DNA of 64,000 bases, from the NCBI RefSeq assembly GCF_003340495.1, contig NZ_QASA01000001.1, positions 2,418,001-2,482,000 on the forward strand, in the 5' to 3' direction. A program made the translations under genes and the position numbers. Below are positions 1 through 7,681 of the stretch, in pieces. The stretch is from Adhaeribacter pallidiroseus (GTDB taxonomy: Bacteria; Bacteroidota; Bacteroidia; Cytophagales; Hymenobacteraceae). The stretch's first letter is position 1; each line of letters starts with the position of its first letter. Below the pieces are notes generated by a model. That model did not search any database, was not told the DNA's origin, and worked only from the letters and a program-made list of their open reading frames with translations.

Positions 1-228
1 GATTACCGTTTTAACGCCCACGTAATCGGCTTTGCCGATTACCAGATCTACCGGATACTTGCGTTCCACGCGGGTGGTAACTTCTTTTACGACAAATTGC
101 AATATGTTTCGGCGAAAAATAAAAAGTACACTTAGGGCTACTAGCAATACTATTGCCGCAATAGAGGCCACTTTGCCAGCGATTTTGGCGCCTTTACTTT
201 TTAAAATTGCTTGTATTTTCGGGTTCAA
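1..228 (-). CDS. AsmA/DUF748-like membrane-anchored protein, 5' end only (TTG start)
   Basis: Partial gene leaving the window at its 3' side. The minus strand reads 76 codons without a stop from a TTG at 228-226 to base 1. An in-frame stop lies only five codons upstream (243-241) and there is no ATG between, so TTG is the most likely start. The N-terminus is basic and is followed by one hydrophobic segment of about 20 residues (roughly residues 18-40), then FRRN and a stretch rich in VERKYPVDL. This is the look of an inner-membrane signal anchor with a large periplasmic domain, as in AsmA/DUF748/TamB-type envelope proteins. The family call is a guess from the anchor and the beta-rich start; the diagnostic C-terminus is outside the window. 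Confidence 0.5.
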   Translation of the reverse strand, partial: MNPKIQAILKSKGAKIAGKVASIAAIVLLVALSVLFIFRRNILQFVVKEVTTRVERKYPVDLVIGKADYVGVKTVI

Positions 229-464
229 CGCAGGTCTATTTTATAATAATTCACAGATAATCAAAGTGTAACTTTATTATCCGTTTTCCTATTTTATTAC
301 TGGTGGTTTATACTAATAACTTACCTGTAAACGTAAAATTTTCGTTAAAAGGTTAATATTTTTTAAATCTTACCCTAGCCACGAGTGCCACAAAAGTAAC
401 GCCATTTCTTTAATTTTAGCATCTTTTAAGCTTTATCTGCCACCTTAATTTAAATTAATAGACT

Positions 465-472
465 TATCTTTG
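465..472 (+). promoter_or_regulatory. Candidate -7 box upstream of purB
   Basis: TATCTTTG fits the Bacteroidota -7 consensus TAnnTTTG and sits 16 bases before the purB ATG. No clear -33 TTG was seen at the usual distance, so this is a weak call. Confidence 0.3.
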
Positions 473-488
473 GCCAAAAGTTGTATTT

Positions 489-1838
489 ATGAAATTGCAA
501 ACGTTAACTGCCCTTTCTCCAATTGATGGCCGCTATCACCGGCAAACGGCGGAACTAGCGCCTTTTTTTTCCGAATTTGGGTTGATTAAATACCGCGTAT
601 TAGTGGAGATTGAGTATTTTATTGCGTTATGCGAATTACCCTTGCCACAACTTGCAAAAGTAAATAAATCACTTTTCCCGGAGTTGCGCCGGATTTACCA
701 AAATTTTACGGTAGAAGAAGCCACGACCATTAAAGAAATTGAAAAAACCACTAACCACGACGTAAAAGCCGTGGAGTATTTCATCAAAAATCATTTTGAT
801 CAATTAGATTTAACGGCTTACAAGGAATTTATTCATTTTGGCTTAACCTCCCAGGATATTAATAACACAGCGATACCTTTATCTTTAAAAGAAGCCGCCA
901 CACAAAACATTTTGCCCGCTTTTGAGCAAATTTTAACGGAGCTGGAGGCATTAGCCACCACCTGGAAGGCTATTCCCTTATTGGCCCGTACCCATGGTCA
1001 GCCGGCCTCTCCTACCCTCTTAGGTAAAGAAATTCTTGTTTTTGCCGAGCGCCTGCGGGTACAATTAAAGCAACTGCAAGCTATTCCGTTTTCGGCTAAA
1101 TTTGGCGGCGCCACCGGTAATTTTAATGCCCATTTAGTAGCTTACCCACACGTAGATTGGGTTTATTTTGCCAACAGCTTTGTGAATAATAACCTGGGTT
1201 TAAGCCGCAGCCAGTATACTACCCAGATTGAGCACTATGATAATCTGGCGGCCTTTTTCGATGGTTTAAAGCGTTTGAACACTATTTTAATTGATTTTTC
1301 CCGGGATGTGTGGCAATACATTTCGGTGGGTTATTTTAAGCAAAAAATTAAAGCCGGTGAAATTGGTTCTTCGGCCATGCCGCACAAAGTAAATCCCATT
1401 GATTTTGAAAATGCGGAGGGTAATTTAGGCTTAGCCAATGCTTTATTTGAGTTTATAGCGGGCAAGCTCCCTATCAGCCGTTTGCAGCGCGATCTCACCG
1501 ATTCTACCGTACTCCGGAATATAAGCGTGCCTTTGGCCCATACCCTTATTGCTTTAAAGTCGTTAAAAAAAGGGATTCATAAACTAGAGCTAAACGAACA
1601 GGCTTTGCACCAGGATTTAGAAGATAACTGGGCCGTGGTAGCAGAAGGCCTGCAAACCATTTTGCGCCGCGAAGGCTATCCCCAACCTTACGAAGCCCTG
1701 AAAGCCTTGACCCGGGTAAATGAAAAAATTACCGCCCAAACCATTAGTCGGTTTATTGATACCTTAGAAGTAAGCGATGCGATTAAACAGGAATTAAAAG
1801 CAATTACACCGTTTAATTACACGGGCATTTTATTGTGA
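489..1838 (+). CDS. purB: Adenylosuccinate lyase
   Basis: Catalyses two beta-eliminations in purine synthesis: SAICAR to AICAR plus fumarate, and adenylosuccinate to AMP plus fumarate; cytosolic homotetramer. The 449 residues match the length of the E. coli-type PurB. Family marks are visible: SPIDGRY at 10-16, KTTNHDVKAVE at 86-96, GLTSQD at 118-123, ARTHGQPASP at 166-175 with the conserved His169, and the fumarase/aspartase superfamily signature SSAMPHKVNP at 294-303, which carries the catalytic serine loop. The ATG at 489 gives the usual short N-terminus before SPIDGRY. The GT9 gene follows on the same strand after 91 bases, so it may be read independently. Nothing unusual was seen. Confidence 0.97.
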   Translation: MKLQTLTALSPIDGRYHRQTAELAPFFSEFGLIKYRVLVEIEYFIALCELPLPQLAKVNKSLFPELRRIYQNFTVEEATTIKEIEKTTNHDVKAVEYFIKNHFDQLDLTAYKEFIHFGLTSQDINNTAIPLSLKEAATQNILPAFEQILTELEALATTWKAIPLLARTHGQPASPTLLGKEILVFAERLRVQLKQLQAIPFSAKFGGATGNFNAHLVAYPHVDWVYFANSFVNNNLGLSRSQYTTQIEHYDNLAAFFDGLKRLNTILIDFSRDVWQYISVGYFKQKIKAGEIGSSAMPHKVNPIDFENAEGNLGLANALFEFIAGKLPISRLQRDLTDSTVLRNISVPLAHTLIALKSLKKGIHKLELNEQALHQDLEDNWAVVAEGLQTILRREGYPQPYEALKALTRVNEKITAQTISRFIDTLEVSDAIKQELKAITPFNYTGILL

Positions 1839-1929
1839 GTTATGAGTTAAAAATTATGATTTATAAGTGGTCTGTTTACCGTTGACTATCGTCAATCGAC
1901 TATGGTCTAAAATTTTAATTTTTTAAAAA

Positions 1930-3045
1930 ATGTCAGTGATTAACGGGGTTACGGTACATACCGATTGCATCTATTTTCGGGGAGATGTGCCTTGTACACC
2001 AAATAAAGAATCGGGGTACGTATGTGCTGATTGCCCGGTGTATACGCCTGTTCAAACCCGCATTTTAATTATTAAGTTAGGTGCCATTGGGGACGTGATT
2101 CGTACTACGCCCTTACTCCGGAAAATACGGGTTACGTATCCGCAAGCCAAAATTACCTGGCTCACGCACACTCCCGCCATTTTGCCTGCCAGCGAAATAG
2201 AAGAAATTTTAAAATTTGACCTAGCTTCGGTAGTATATCTGCAGAATACCAGCTTTGATATTTTGTTTAACCTGGACAAAGACAAAGAAGCTTGTGCCTT
2301 ACACGATTCTATCCGGGCCGCAAATAAATTTGGTTATACTTTGCACAACGGCGTGGCGTACCCTTCTAATTCCTTAGCCAACCATAAATATTTAACCGGG
2401 ATATTTGATCAGCTCAGTTTAGAAAACAAGAAATCGTACGTAGAAGAAATTTTTGAAATCTGCGGCTGGCAATTTAACCACGAAGAGTACATTTTTAATA
2501 ATCATCAGGATAAAGGTTTTACGTGGCCTTTTAACCAAAGCAAACCTGTAGTGGGTTTAAATACCGGCTGTGGCGACCGTTGGACTACCCGGCTGTGGTC
2601 GGATGAAAAGTGGGTAGAACTGATTGGTTTATTGCAGCAAAAAAATTACACGGTAGTATTACTGGGCGGCGAGTCGGAAGATGCCCGCAATAAACGCTTG
2701 CAGGCCGCTACCCAGGCCGTGTACTTAGGGTACTTTAAACTGGAGCAATTTATTAATTTAATGTACCAGATGGATGTAATTGTAACGCAGGTAACCATGG
2801 CCATGCACATTGCTATAGCGTTGCAGAAAAAAATGGTATTGCTCAACAACATCTTTAACCCCTACGAATTCGAACTATACGGCCGGGGCCAGATTATTCA
2901 GCCTGATAAAACCTGCGAATGCTTTTACCGCGGGACCTGTAAACTTGGCACCTCGTGCATGGAAGATCTACCCGCGATTAAAGTAGCTCAGGCTGTAAAA
3001 GACACACTTGATCCGGTTGTTACTCCTGCTGGTGAAAAGCAGTAG
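1930..3045 (+). CDS. Glycosyltransferase family 9 (heptosyltransferase-like) with terminal cysteine clusters
   Basis: Predicted GT-B glycosyltransferase of the ADP-heptose:LPS heptosyltransferase type, acting at the cytoplasmic face on lipopolysaccharide or another envelope glycan. The core starts with ILIIKLGAIGDVIRTTP (about 45-61), the GT9 phosphate-binding start, and has NTGCGDRWTTRLW in the middle and the acceptor/donor region GGESED near 229. Before the usual GT9 start lies a 40-residue head with four cysteines (C13, C22, C32, C35), and near the end is a second group (C329, C331, C337, C343). Eight cysteines in two clusters suggest a metal site joining the two ends; this is inference. 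Acceptor and sugar cannot be read from sequence. The substrate need not be heptose. Confidence 0.85.
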   Translation: MSVINGVTVHTDCIYFRGDVPCTPNKESGYVCADCPVYTPVQTRILIIKLGAIGDVIRTTPLLRKIRVTYPQAKITWLTHTPAILPASEIEEILKFDLASVVYLQNTSFDILFNLDKDKEACALHDSIRAANKFGYTLHNGVAYPSNSLANHKYLTGIFDQLSLENKKSYVEEIFEICGWQFNHEEYIFNNHQDKGFTWPFNQSKPVVGLNTGCGDRWTTRLWSDEKWVELIGLLQQKNYTVVLLGGESEDARNKRLQAATQAVYLGYFKLEQFINLMYQMDVIVTQVTMAMHIAIALQKKMVLLNNIFNPYEFELYGRGQIIQPDKTCECFYRGTCKLGTSCMEDLPAIKVAQAVKDTLDPVVTPAGEKQ

Positions 3046-3159
3046 TTCAATAATTTTATAAAGCAAGTGAACCTGTTTTTTAAAATTACAGCTTTGCTAG
3101 AGGCTTTTGAAAAGTTTTGAAAGAAAATCATAGCGGATTCAGCTTTTGCCTAGCACCGA

Positions 3160-4296
3160 TTAGAGTTGGTCGGCGAGTTGTTTAAGCGTTTGCACCATAC
3201 TGCTCCAGGAGAACTGTTTTTTTAAATTTTCTACCTCTTTCGTCATATAAGCTTCGCGCTGATTTTGGTAGAAGTCCTGGATAGCCTCGGTAATGGCCTC
3301 GGGAGTTACCGGCACTACATAACCCGCTTTCCCATCCGGAATTAACTCGGCCAGGCCCCCAACGTTGGTAACCACCATGGGTTTGTTAAAATGATAAGCA
3401 ATTTGGGAAACGCCGCTCTGGGTAGCGTGTTTGTAGGGCTGCACTACCAAATCGCTGGCGCAGAAATAATACTTCACCTGGCTATTCGGAATAAAATGCG
3501 TAGCCCGCACCATCCGCGGTTCTAATTGGTATTGCGCTATGAGCTGTTCGTAGGGCTCCGGACTTTCGTAAAACTCGCCCGCAATAATTAATTTTAAATT
3601 TTTGAGCTCGACTAGTCTTTGATCCGCAAAACTTTTTAATAAAATATCTAATCCTTTATACGCCCGGATAAAACCGAAAAACAAAATATAATGGAACTGG
3701 GAATTTAACTTCAAGAATTTTTTGGCTTCTTCTTTTGGGACAGGTTCGCCAAAGTTATCGTACAAGGGGTGCGGGTGGTATTTTTTTAATTTTTTTGGTT
3801 GTAGTTGTTGTAGTTGTTGCAGTACTTCTTCCGACATGGTTACAAACCCCTGGCAAGCGGCCAGAAAATACCGGGTTAGTGGTAAATCGCCCGGCCTTTT
3901 TTCGTGCGGAATAACATTATCCGTTATAGCTACTATTTTAGTGTACTTGTTGCGGGCTACAAGCCGGGCGATCGTGCCGAAGGCTGGTCCCATGAAAGGC
4001 AGCCAAAACCGGAAAATAAGAATATCGGGCTTTTGCCGCCGAAGGTAATTGCCCGTCCGGAACCACGAAATAGGATTCACGGAGTTAATTAAAGTTTTTA
4101 TATTTAAACCTGCCGGAGCCGGTTCCGTGGAATATTGGGTTTGCCCCGGAAACAAGAAATGCGGGTACTGCAAACGAAAGGTTATTATTTCTACTTCATC
4201 GCCGTTTTCCTGAAAGGCCTGGGCTAATCGTTCGTTGTATGTGGCCAAACCACCCCGCAAAGGATAAGCAGGCCCGATTAGGATGATTTTAGACAT
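3160..4296 (-). CDS. Glycosyltransferase family 4 (GT-B)
   Basis: Predicted GDP/UDP-sugar retaining transferase, last gene of the 9700-to-3160 operon. The N-terminus ILIGPAYPLRGGLATYNERL is typical of GT4 Rossmann-like domain 1; the C-terminal domain has FGFIRAYKGLDILLKSF and the donor-binding region QPYKHATQSGVSQIAY followed by VTNVGGLAELIPDGKAGYVV. About 378 residues, normal for the family. I place the start at the ATG at 4296 (MSKIILIG) rather than the in-frame ATG at 4314 because it overlaps the end of the GT2 gene by only 8 bases (CATGTCTAA junction), a common translational coupling arrangement, and begins directly at the first beta strand. Likely partner of the GT2 in making a lipid-linked glycan. 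Sugar and acceptor unknown. Confidence 0.9.
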   Translation of the reverse strand: MSKIILIGPAYPLRGGLATYNERLAQAFQENGDEVEIITFRLQYPHFLFPGQTQYSTEPAPAGLNIKTLINSVNPISWFRTGNYLRRQKPDILIFRFWLPFMGPAFGTIARLVARNKYTKIVAITDNVIPHEKRPGDLPLTRYFLAACQGFVTMSEEVLQQLQQLQPKKLKKYHPHPLYDNFGEPVPKEEAKKFLKLNSQFHYILFFGFIRAYKGLDILLKSFADQRLVELKNLKLIIAGEFYESPEPYEQLIAQYQLEPRMVRATHFIPNSQVKYYFCASDLVVQPYKHATQSGVSQIAYHFNKPMVVTNVGGLAELIPDGKAGYVVPVTPEAITEAIQDFYQNQREAYMTKEVENLKKQFSWSSMVQTLKQLADQL

Positions 4297-5278
4297 GCGT
4301 GGGTAATAAGCCAATCTGGTCGCGGATTAAGTATTCATTTTTCCGGCTTCCGGTTAAGGAAATCATTTCGGCCAGAAAGCCGGCCAGAAAAAGTTGTACC
4401 CCGATTACCAGAGCCACTAGGGCTAAAAAAAACAAAGGCTGGGCCACTACGTCGCGGGTGCGTTGGTGCAGGTAAAACGAGTTAAACACTTTGTCGCCGA
4501 TCAGCCAAATGGTGATAAAAAAACCAATTAAAAAAGACAAAGTGCCCATGGTGCCGAAAAAGTGCATGGGCCGCTTTTTAAACCGCGAAACAAAAGTAAT
4601 CGAAAGCAAATCCAGGAAGCCGTAAACAAAGCGCTCCAGCCCAAATTTGGTGGTGCCGTATTGGCGTTCGCGGTGCTGTACTACTTTTTCGCCAATGTTT
4701 TTAAAACCGTTCCACTTGGCAATTACCGGAATGTAGCGGTGCATTTCGCCGTACACATCAATGCTTTTTACTACCCGTTGGTCATAAGCTTTTAACCCGC
4801 AGTTAAAATCGTGTAACGGAATCCGCGAAATGCGGCGGGTAACGCCGTTGAATAACTTGGTAGGAATGGTTTTGGATAAAGGGTCAAAACGTTTTTTTTT
4901 CCAACCCGAAACCAGGTCGTATTCCTGTTCTTTAATCATGCGGTATAATTCCGGAATTTCGTCGGGACTATCCTGCAAGTCAGCATCCATGGTAATTACC
5001 ACCTCGCCGCGGGTTTCTTTAAAACCCACGTTTAAAGCCGCCGATTTGCCATAATTCCGATTAAACCGGATGGCTTTGATCGCGGGTTCTACGGCCGAAA
5101 GATCCTGAATAACCCGCCAGGAATGATCGGTACTGCCATCATCTACCAAGATAATTTCATAAGAATAGCCGTGCATTTGCATGACACGGCTAATCCATTG
5201 GGTAAGTTCCGGTAATGATTCTTCTTCGTTTAAAAGCGGAATGACTACCGATATATCTAAATCGGGTTGTTGCATCAA
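4289..5278 (-). CDS. Glycosyltransferase family 2, polyprenyl-phosphate sugar transferase type (DPM1/GtrB/ArnC-like)
   Basis: 329 residues. An inverting GT-A domain (about 8-230) is followed by two hydrophobic segments (about 240-262 and 280-305), the architecture of enzymes that move a sugar from a nucleotide donor onto undecaprenyl phosphate at the inner membrane. Visible motifs: VVIPLLNEEESL near 11, LVDDGSTDHSW at about 44-54, MDADLQDSP at about 97-105, and AYDQRV preceding the interface helix region RHRERQYGTTKFG. Gap to the upstream DUF4199 gene is 6 bases, and the downstream GT4 overlaps it, so co-translation is likely. Probably supplies a lipid-linked sugar for a surface glycan or glycoprotein. 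Which sugar is not visible. Confidence 0.92.
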   Translation of the reverse strand: MMQQPDLDISVVIPLLNEEESLPELTQWISRVMQMHGYSYEIILVDDGSTDHSWRVIQDLSAVEPAIKAIRFNRNYGKSAALNVGFKETRGEVVITMDADLQDSPDEIPELYRMIKEQEYDLVSGWKKKRFDPLSKTIPTKLFNGVTRRISRIPLHDFNCGLKAYDQRVVKSIDVYGEMHRYIPVIAKWNGFKNIGEKVVQHRERQYGTTKFGLERFVYGFLDLLSITFVSRFKKRPMHFFGTMGTLSFLIGFFITIWLIGDKVFNSFYLHQRTRDVVAQPLFFLALVALVIGVQLFLAGFLAEMISLTGSRKNEYLIRDQIGLLPTHV

Positions 5279-5284
5279 ACTTGG

Positions 5285-5824
5285 TTATTCAAACTCGGGC
5301 CGGTTATGCTTGATAATGGCCGCAATAATTAATGATAATAAAAAACCTAAAACCAGGCCTCCCAGAATAGCCATTAAAGGAATCATGGTAGGCGTCATCA
5401 TTTTGTCGGTAATCCGCATAGCCTGGTCAATTTGGTCATCGGTCATGCCTTTTTTTTCTAATTCGGCCACCTGTAAGTTGCGCATTTTTTCGATGTACCC
5501 GGTATCGATTATGGTTACGTAGAGATAAGTAAAGATTCCACCCAATACACTCGATACCAAAACCACGATCGTACCAATGCTTAAGCCTTGGCCATAAGAC
5601 ATAAATCCTTGGTTTTGCCGTTTAAATTCCCGCATCGCCATTACAATAGCGGCAATAACGATTAAGAACGAAATCCATCCTAATACCTGATGTGTCAAGG
5701 CCAGTTCCGTGATATTCAGAATAAGGGAATAAACCACGGTTATGACGCCGCAAATTATTCCGTAACGAAGGGCAATCGCATTTTTAGAGGGCACCACCGG
5801 AGCAGTAGTTAAAGTCTCATTCAT
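5285..5824 (-). CDS. DUF4199 membrane protein (first of two neighbours on the lower side)
   Basis: 179-residue integral membrane protein. Four hydrophobic segments are visible (about 20-42, 48-66, 80-106, 147-172). Between the third and fourth is a soluble amphipathic stretch with EKMRNLQVAELEKKGMTDDQIDQAM, typical of DUF4199. The family is widespread in Bacteroidota and has no known function. It lies 22 bases downstream of a second, diverged DUF4199 gene and 6 bases upstream of the GT2, inside the same operon, which hints at a role in envelope biogenesis (inference). Start chosen at the only early ATG. Confidence 0.85.
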   Translation of the reverse strand: MNETLTTAPVVPSKNAIALRYGIICGVITVVYSLILNITELALTHQVLGWISFLIVIAAIVMAMREFKRQNQGFMSYGQGLSIGTIVVLVSSVLGGIFTYLYVTIIDTGYIEKMRNLQVAELEKKGMTDDQIDQAMRITDKMMTPTMIPLMAILGGLVLGFLLSLIIAAIIKHNRPEFE

Positions 5825-5846
5825 AACAGTTTAGCGGTTTATAGGT

Positions 5847-6359
5847 TTATTTTCGGTAAAATGTAGCGGATACAAAGGAAAATAAAAAGCCTATTAGCAA
5901 TAATTTAATAAAATTATCGAGCATTAAGGTTTGGGGCGTAATTAAATCTAACTGCTCATAATTATACTGATAAGCTTGCTGGCCATTCGGTAATTTTAAA
6001 AATTGCGCTTTATTCTGCTCCATCATGGCTTTCATTTCCTGAACATGTTTTTGAATAGAATGCGTACCAGCCAAGTTCGTGAAAGCATAGACCAAAATTC
6101 CAAAAGTAACAGCCGCGATGAGCGTTACCAGCCAACCAAACTTAAGTCCTTTAAAAAATTTAAGTTCCGGATCTATTTTCCGTCTTAAAAACCCGGTACC
6201 CAATACCAGAAATACCGGTAGCAAAAACAAAGCGTAAAAGCCATTCTGGCCATAAGGATTTTTACCGGCTACATAAAATAACACCAATATAATAAAACTC
6301 GCCAGCGCCGCTAAGGCCCCGTACCGTAAAGCAACGCGGAAAATAGGTTTTTCAAACAT
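5847..6359 (-). CDS. DUF4199 membrane protein (second copy)
   Basis: 170-residue membrane protein with four hydrophobic stretches (about 10-30, 40-56, 74-94, 146-165) and a soluble loop (about 97-140) rich in Lys, Gln and Met between the third and fourth. It has the same topology as its neighbour at 5285-5824 but little direct identity, so the pair looks like an old duplication or a heteromeric partner pair. It is separated by 31 bases from the dihydroorotase-like gene upstream and 22 bases from the next DUF4199. Function unknown. Confidence 0.82.
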   Translation of the reverse strand: MFEKPIFRVALRYGALAALASFIILVLFYVAGKNPYGQNGFYALFLLPVFLVLGTGFLRRKIDPELKFFKGLKFGWLVTLIAAVTFGILVYAFTNLAGTHSIQKHVQEMKAMMEQNKAQFLKLPNGQQAYQYNYEQLDLITPQTLMLDNFIKLLLIGFLFSFVSATFYRK

Positions 6360-6390
6360 TTAGAAAATAGAAAAAATTTAAAAAAACCTT

Positions 6391-7680
6391 CTAAGAAAGA
6401 CCAAAATTAGGATTAAACACGCATTGGTTTTTATGAATAATGCCGAATACCTGGCCTTGTAAATGCTGGCCGTAAAACGGATGGTTTAAACTTTTAGAAG
6501 CGGTGGTGGCAAGGGTAGGTACCCAGTTTTGCGCTGGATGAAACAAGGTTACATTAGCGATTTCCCCGGTTTTAATTTCGGGTACGGGCATATTTAAAAT
6601 AAAGCGCGGCGCTTCCACCAGTTTGGTCAATACCTTTTCCAACCCAATTACCGGACTCAGGTAGGTATTGGCTACGGCAAAAGCAGTTTCCAGGCTGGTT
6701 ATGCCAAATTCCGCCATATCAAACTCCAGGTTTTTAGATTCCGGATCTTGCGGCCGATGCCCGGAAACTAATACGTCAATGGTGCCGTCCTGTAAGCCTT
6801 GCTGCAAGGCTTCTTGGTCTTGTTGGGTTCGGAAAGGGGGATTTACTTTAAAATTGGTATCAAAGGGCAGCATTTCGGCATCGGTAAAGGCTGTTTGGTA
6901 GGCAGCCATGTCGCAGGTTACCGCTAAACCTTGTTGTTTGGCCTCCCGGATTAATTGCACGGCTTCCGCAGAAGAAATTAAGGAAAAGTGTAAACGCCCG
7001 CCGGTATAGCGCAACAACTTTAAATCCCGGGCTATTATTACTTCTTCGGCTAATGGGGGCATTCCTTTTAACCCCAACTGCGTGCTCACTACCCCTTCGT
7101 GCATTAAACCGTGCTGGGTTAAACTGGTATTTTCGGGCTTCTGGATTATTAGCCCGTTGAAATACTGCACGTACTGCAAGGCCTTAACTAAAACATCGGC
7201 TTGTTGCACGGGTTGTAAACCATCCGTAAAAGCCACCGCCCCGGCTTCGTGCAAGTCAATCATTTCGGTTAACTCTTTCCCGTGCACGTCGGTGGTTATG
7301 GCGCCAAATGCATGGAAGCTTACTGGCAAAAACCGCGACTGATTTTGAATGTACCGGATGGAATTTTTGGTTTGATGCACCGGCTCGACATTCGGTAAGC
7401 AAATCACTTCGGTAAAACCTCCCTGAGCCGCCGCCATTGCCGCACTTTGTAAATCTTCCTTATGTTCTAATCCCGGATCCCCAACCCAGGCATTCATGTC
7501 GAGCCACCCCGGCGATAGGCATAAACCAGGTTGCTCAATGGTGGTGATGGTGGCATCTACAGCGGGTAAATCAGCGGAAATACTACTGATTACGCCATCC
7601 TTAATATGAATATGTACGGTTTGTTGATGAAATTCGGAAGCGGGAGCAATTACTTTAACTGATTTCAGTAGTACCTGCAT
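6391..7680 (-). CDS. Dihydroorotase-like protein lacking metal ligands (PyrC'/PyrX type)
   Basis: Amidohydrolase-fold protein of 429 residues, full length for class I dihydroorotase, with the family landmarks SPGWLD (56-61), DPG (68-70), HKED (73-76), ICLPN, and a C-terminal GEIANVTLF strand. The catalytic sites are changed. The HxH metal motif is NAW (63-65), the first-shell arginine of LREPG is Gly67, and the DHAPH region reads SGHRPQ. An active enzyme would need these ligands. It is therefore more likely a pseudoenzyme, comparable to the inactive PyrC' that scaffolds aspartate carbamoyltransferase in some bacteria, or a protein with another role. It starts one base after the stop of the BatA-like gene, so the two are translationally linked. 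Usually labelled dihydroorotase (pyrC) in databases; I doubt that activity. Confidence 0.85.
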   Translation of the reverse strand: MQVLLKSVKVIAPASEFHQQTVHIHIKDGVISSISADLPAVDATITTIEQPGLCLSPGWLDMNAWVGDPGLEHKEDLQSAAMAAAQGGFTEVICLPNVEPVHQTKNSIRYIQNQSRFLPVSFHAFGAITTDVHGKELTEMIDLHEAGAVAFTDGLQPVQQADVLVKALQYVQYFNGLIIQKPENTSLTQHGLMHEGVVSTQLGLKGMPPLAEEVIIARDLKLLRYTGGRLHFSLISSAEAVQLIREAKQQGLAVTCDMAAYQTAFTDAEMLPFDTNFKVNPPFRTQQDQEALQQGLQDGTIDVLVSGHRPQDPESKNLEFDMAEFGITSLETAFAVANTYLSPVIGLEKVLTKLVEAPRFILNMPVPEIKTGEIANVTLFHPAQNWVPTLATTASKSLNHPFYGQHLQGQVFGIIHKNQCVFNPNFGLS

Positions 7681-7681
7681 G

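Noticed and set aside
32-271. Plus-strand reading of 79 codons at the left edge
   Set aside because: Antisense to the TTG-started membrane-anchored gene, with no protein-like character.
1839-1929. Short repeated GACTAT segments between purB and the GT9 gene
   Set aside because: Imperfect and short; no clear hairpin or function.
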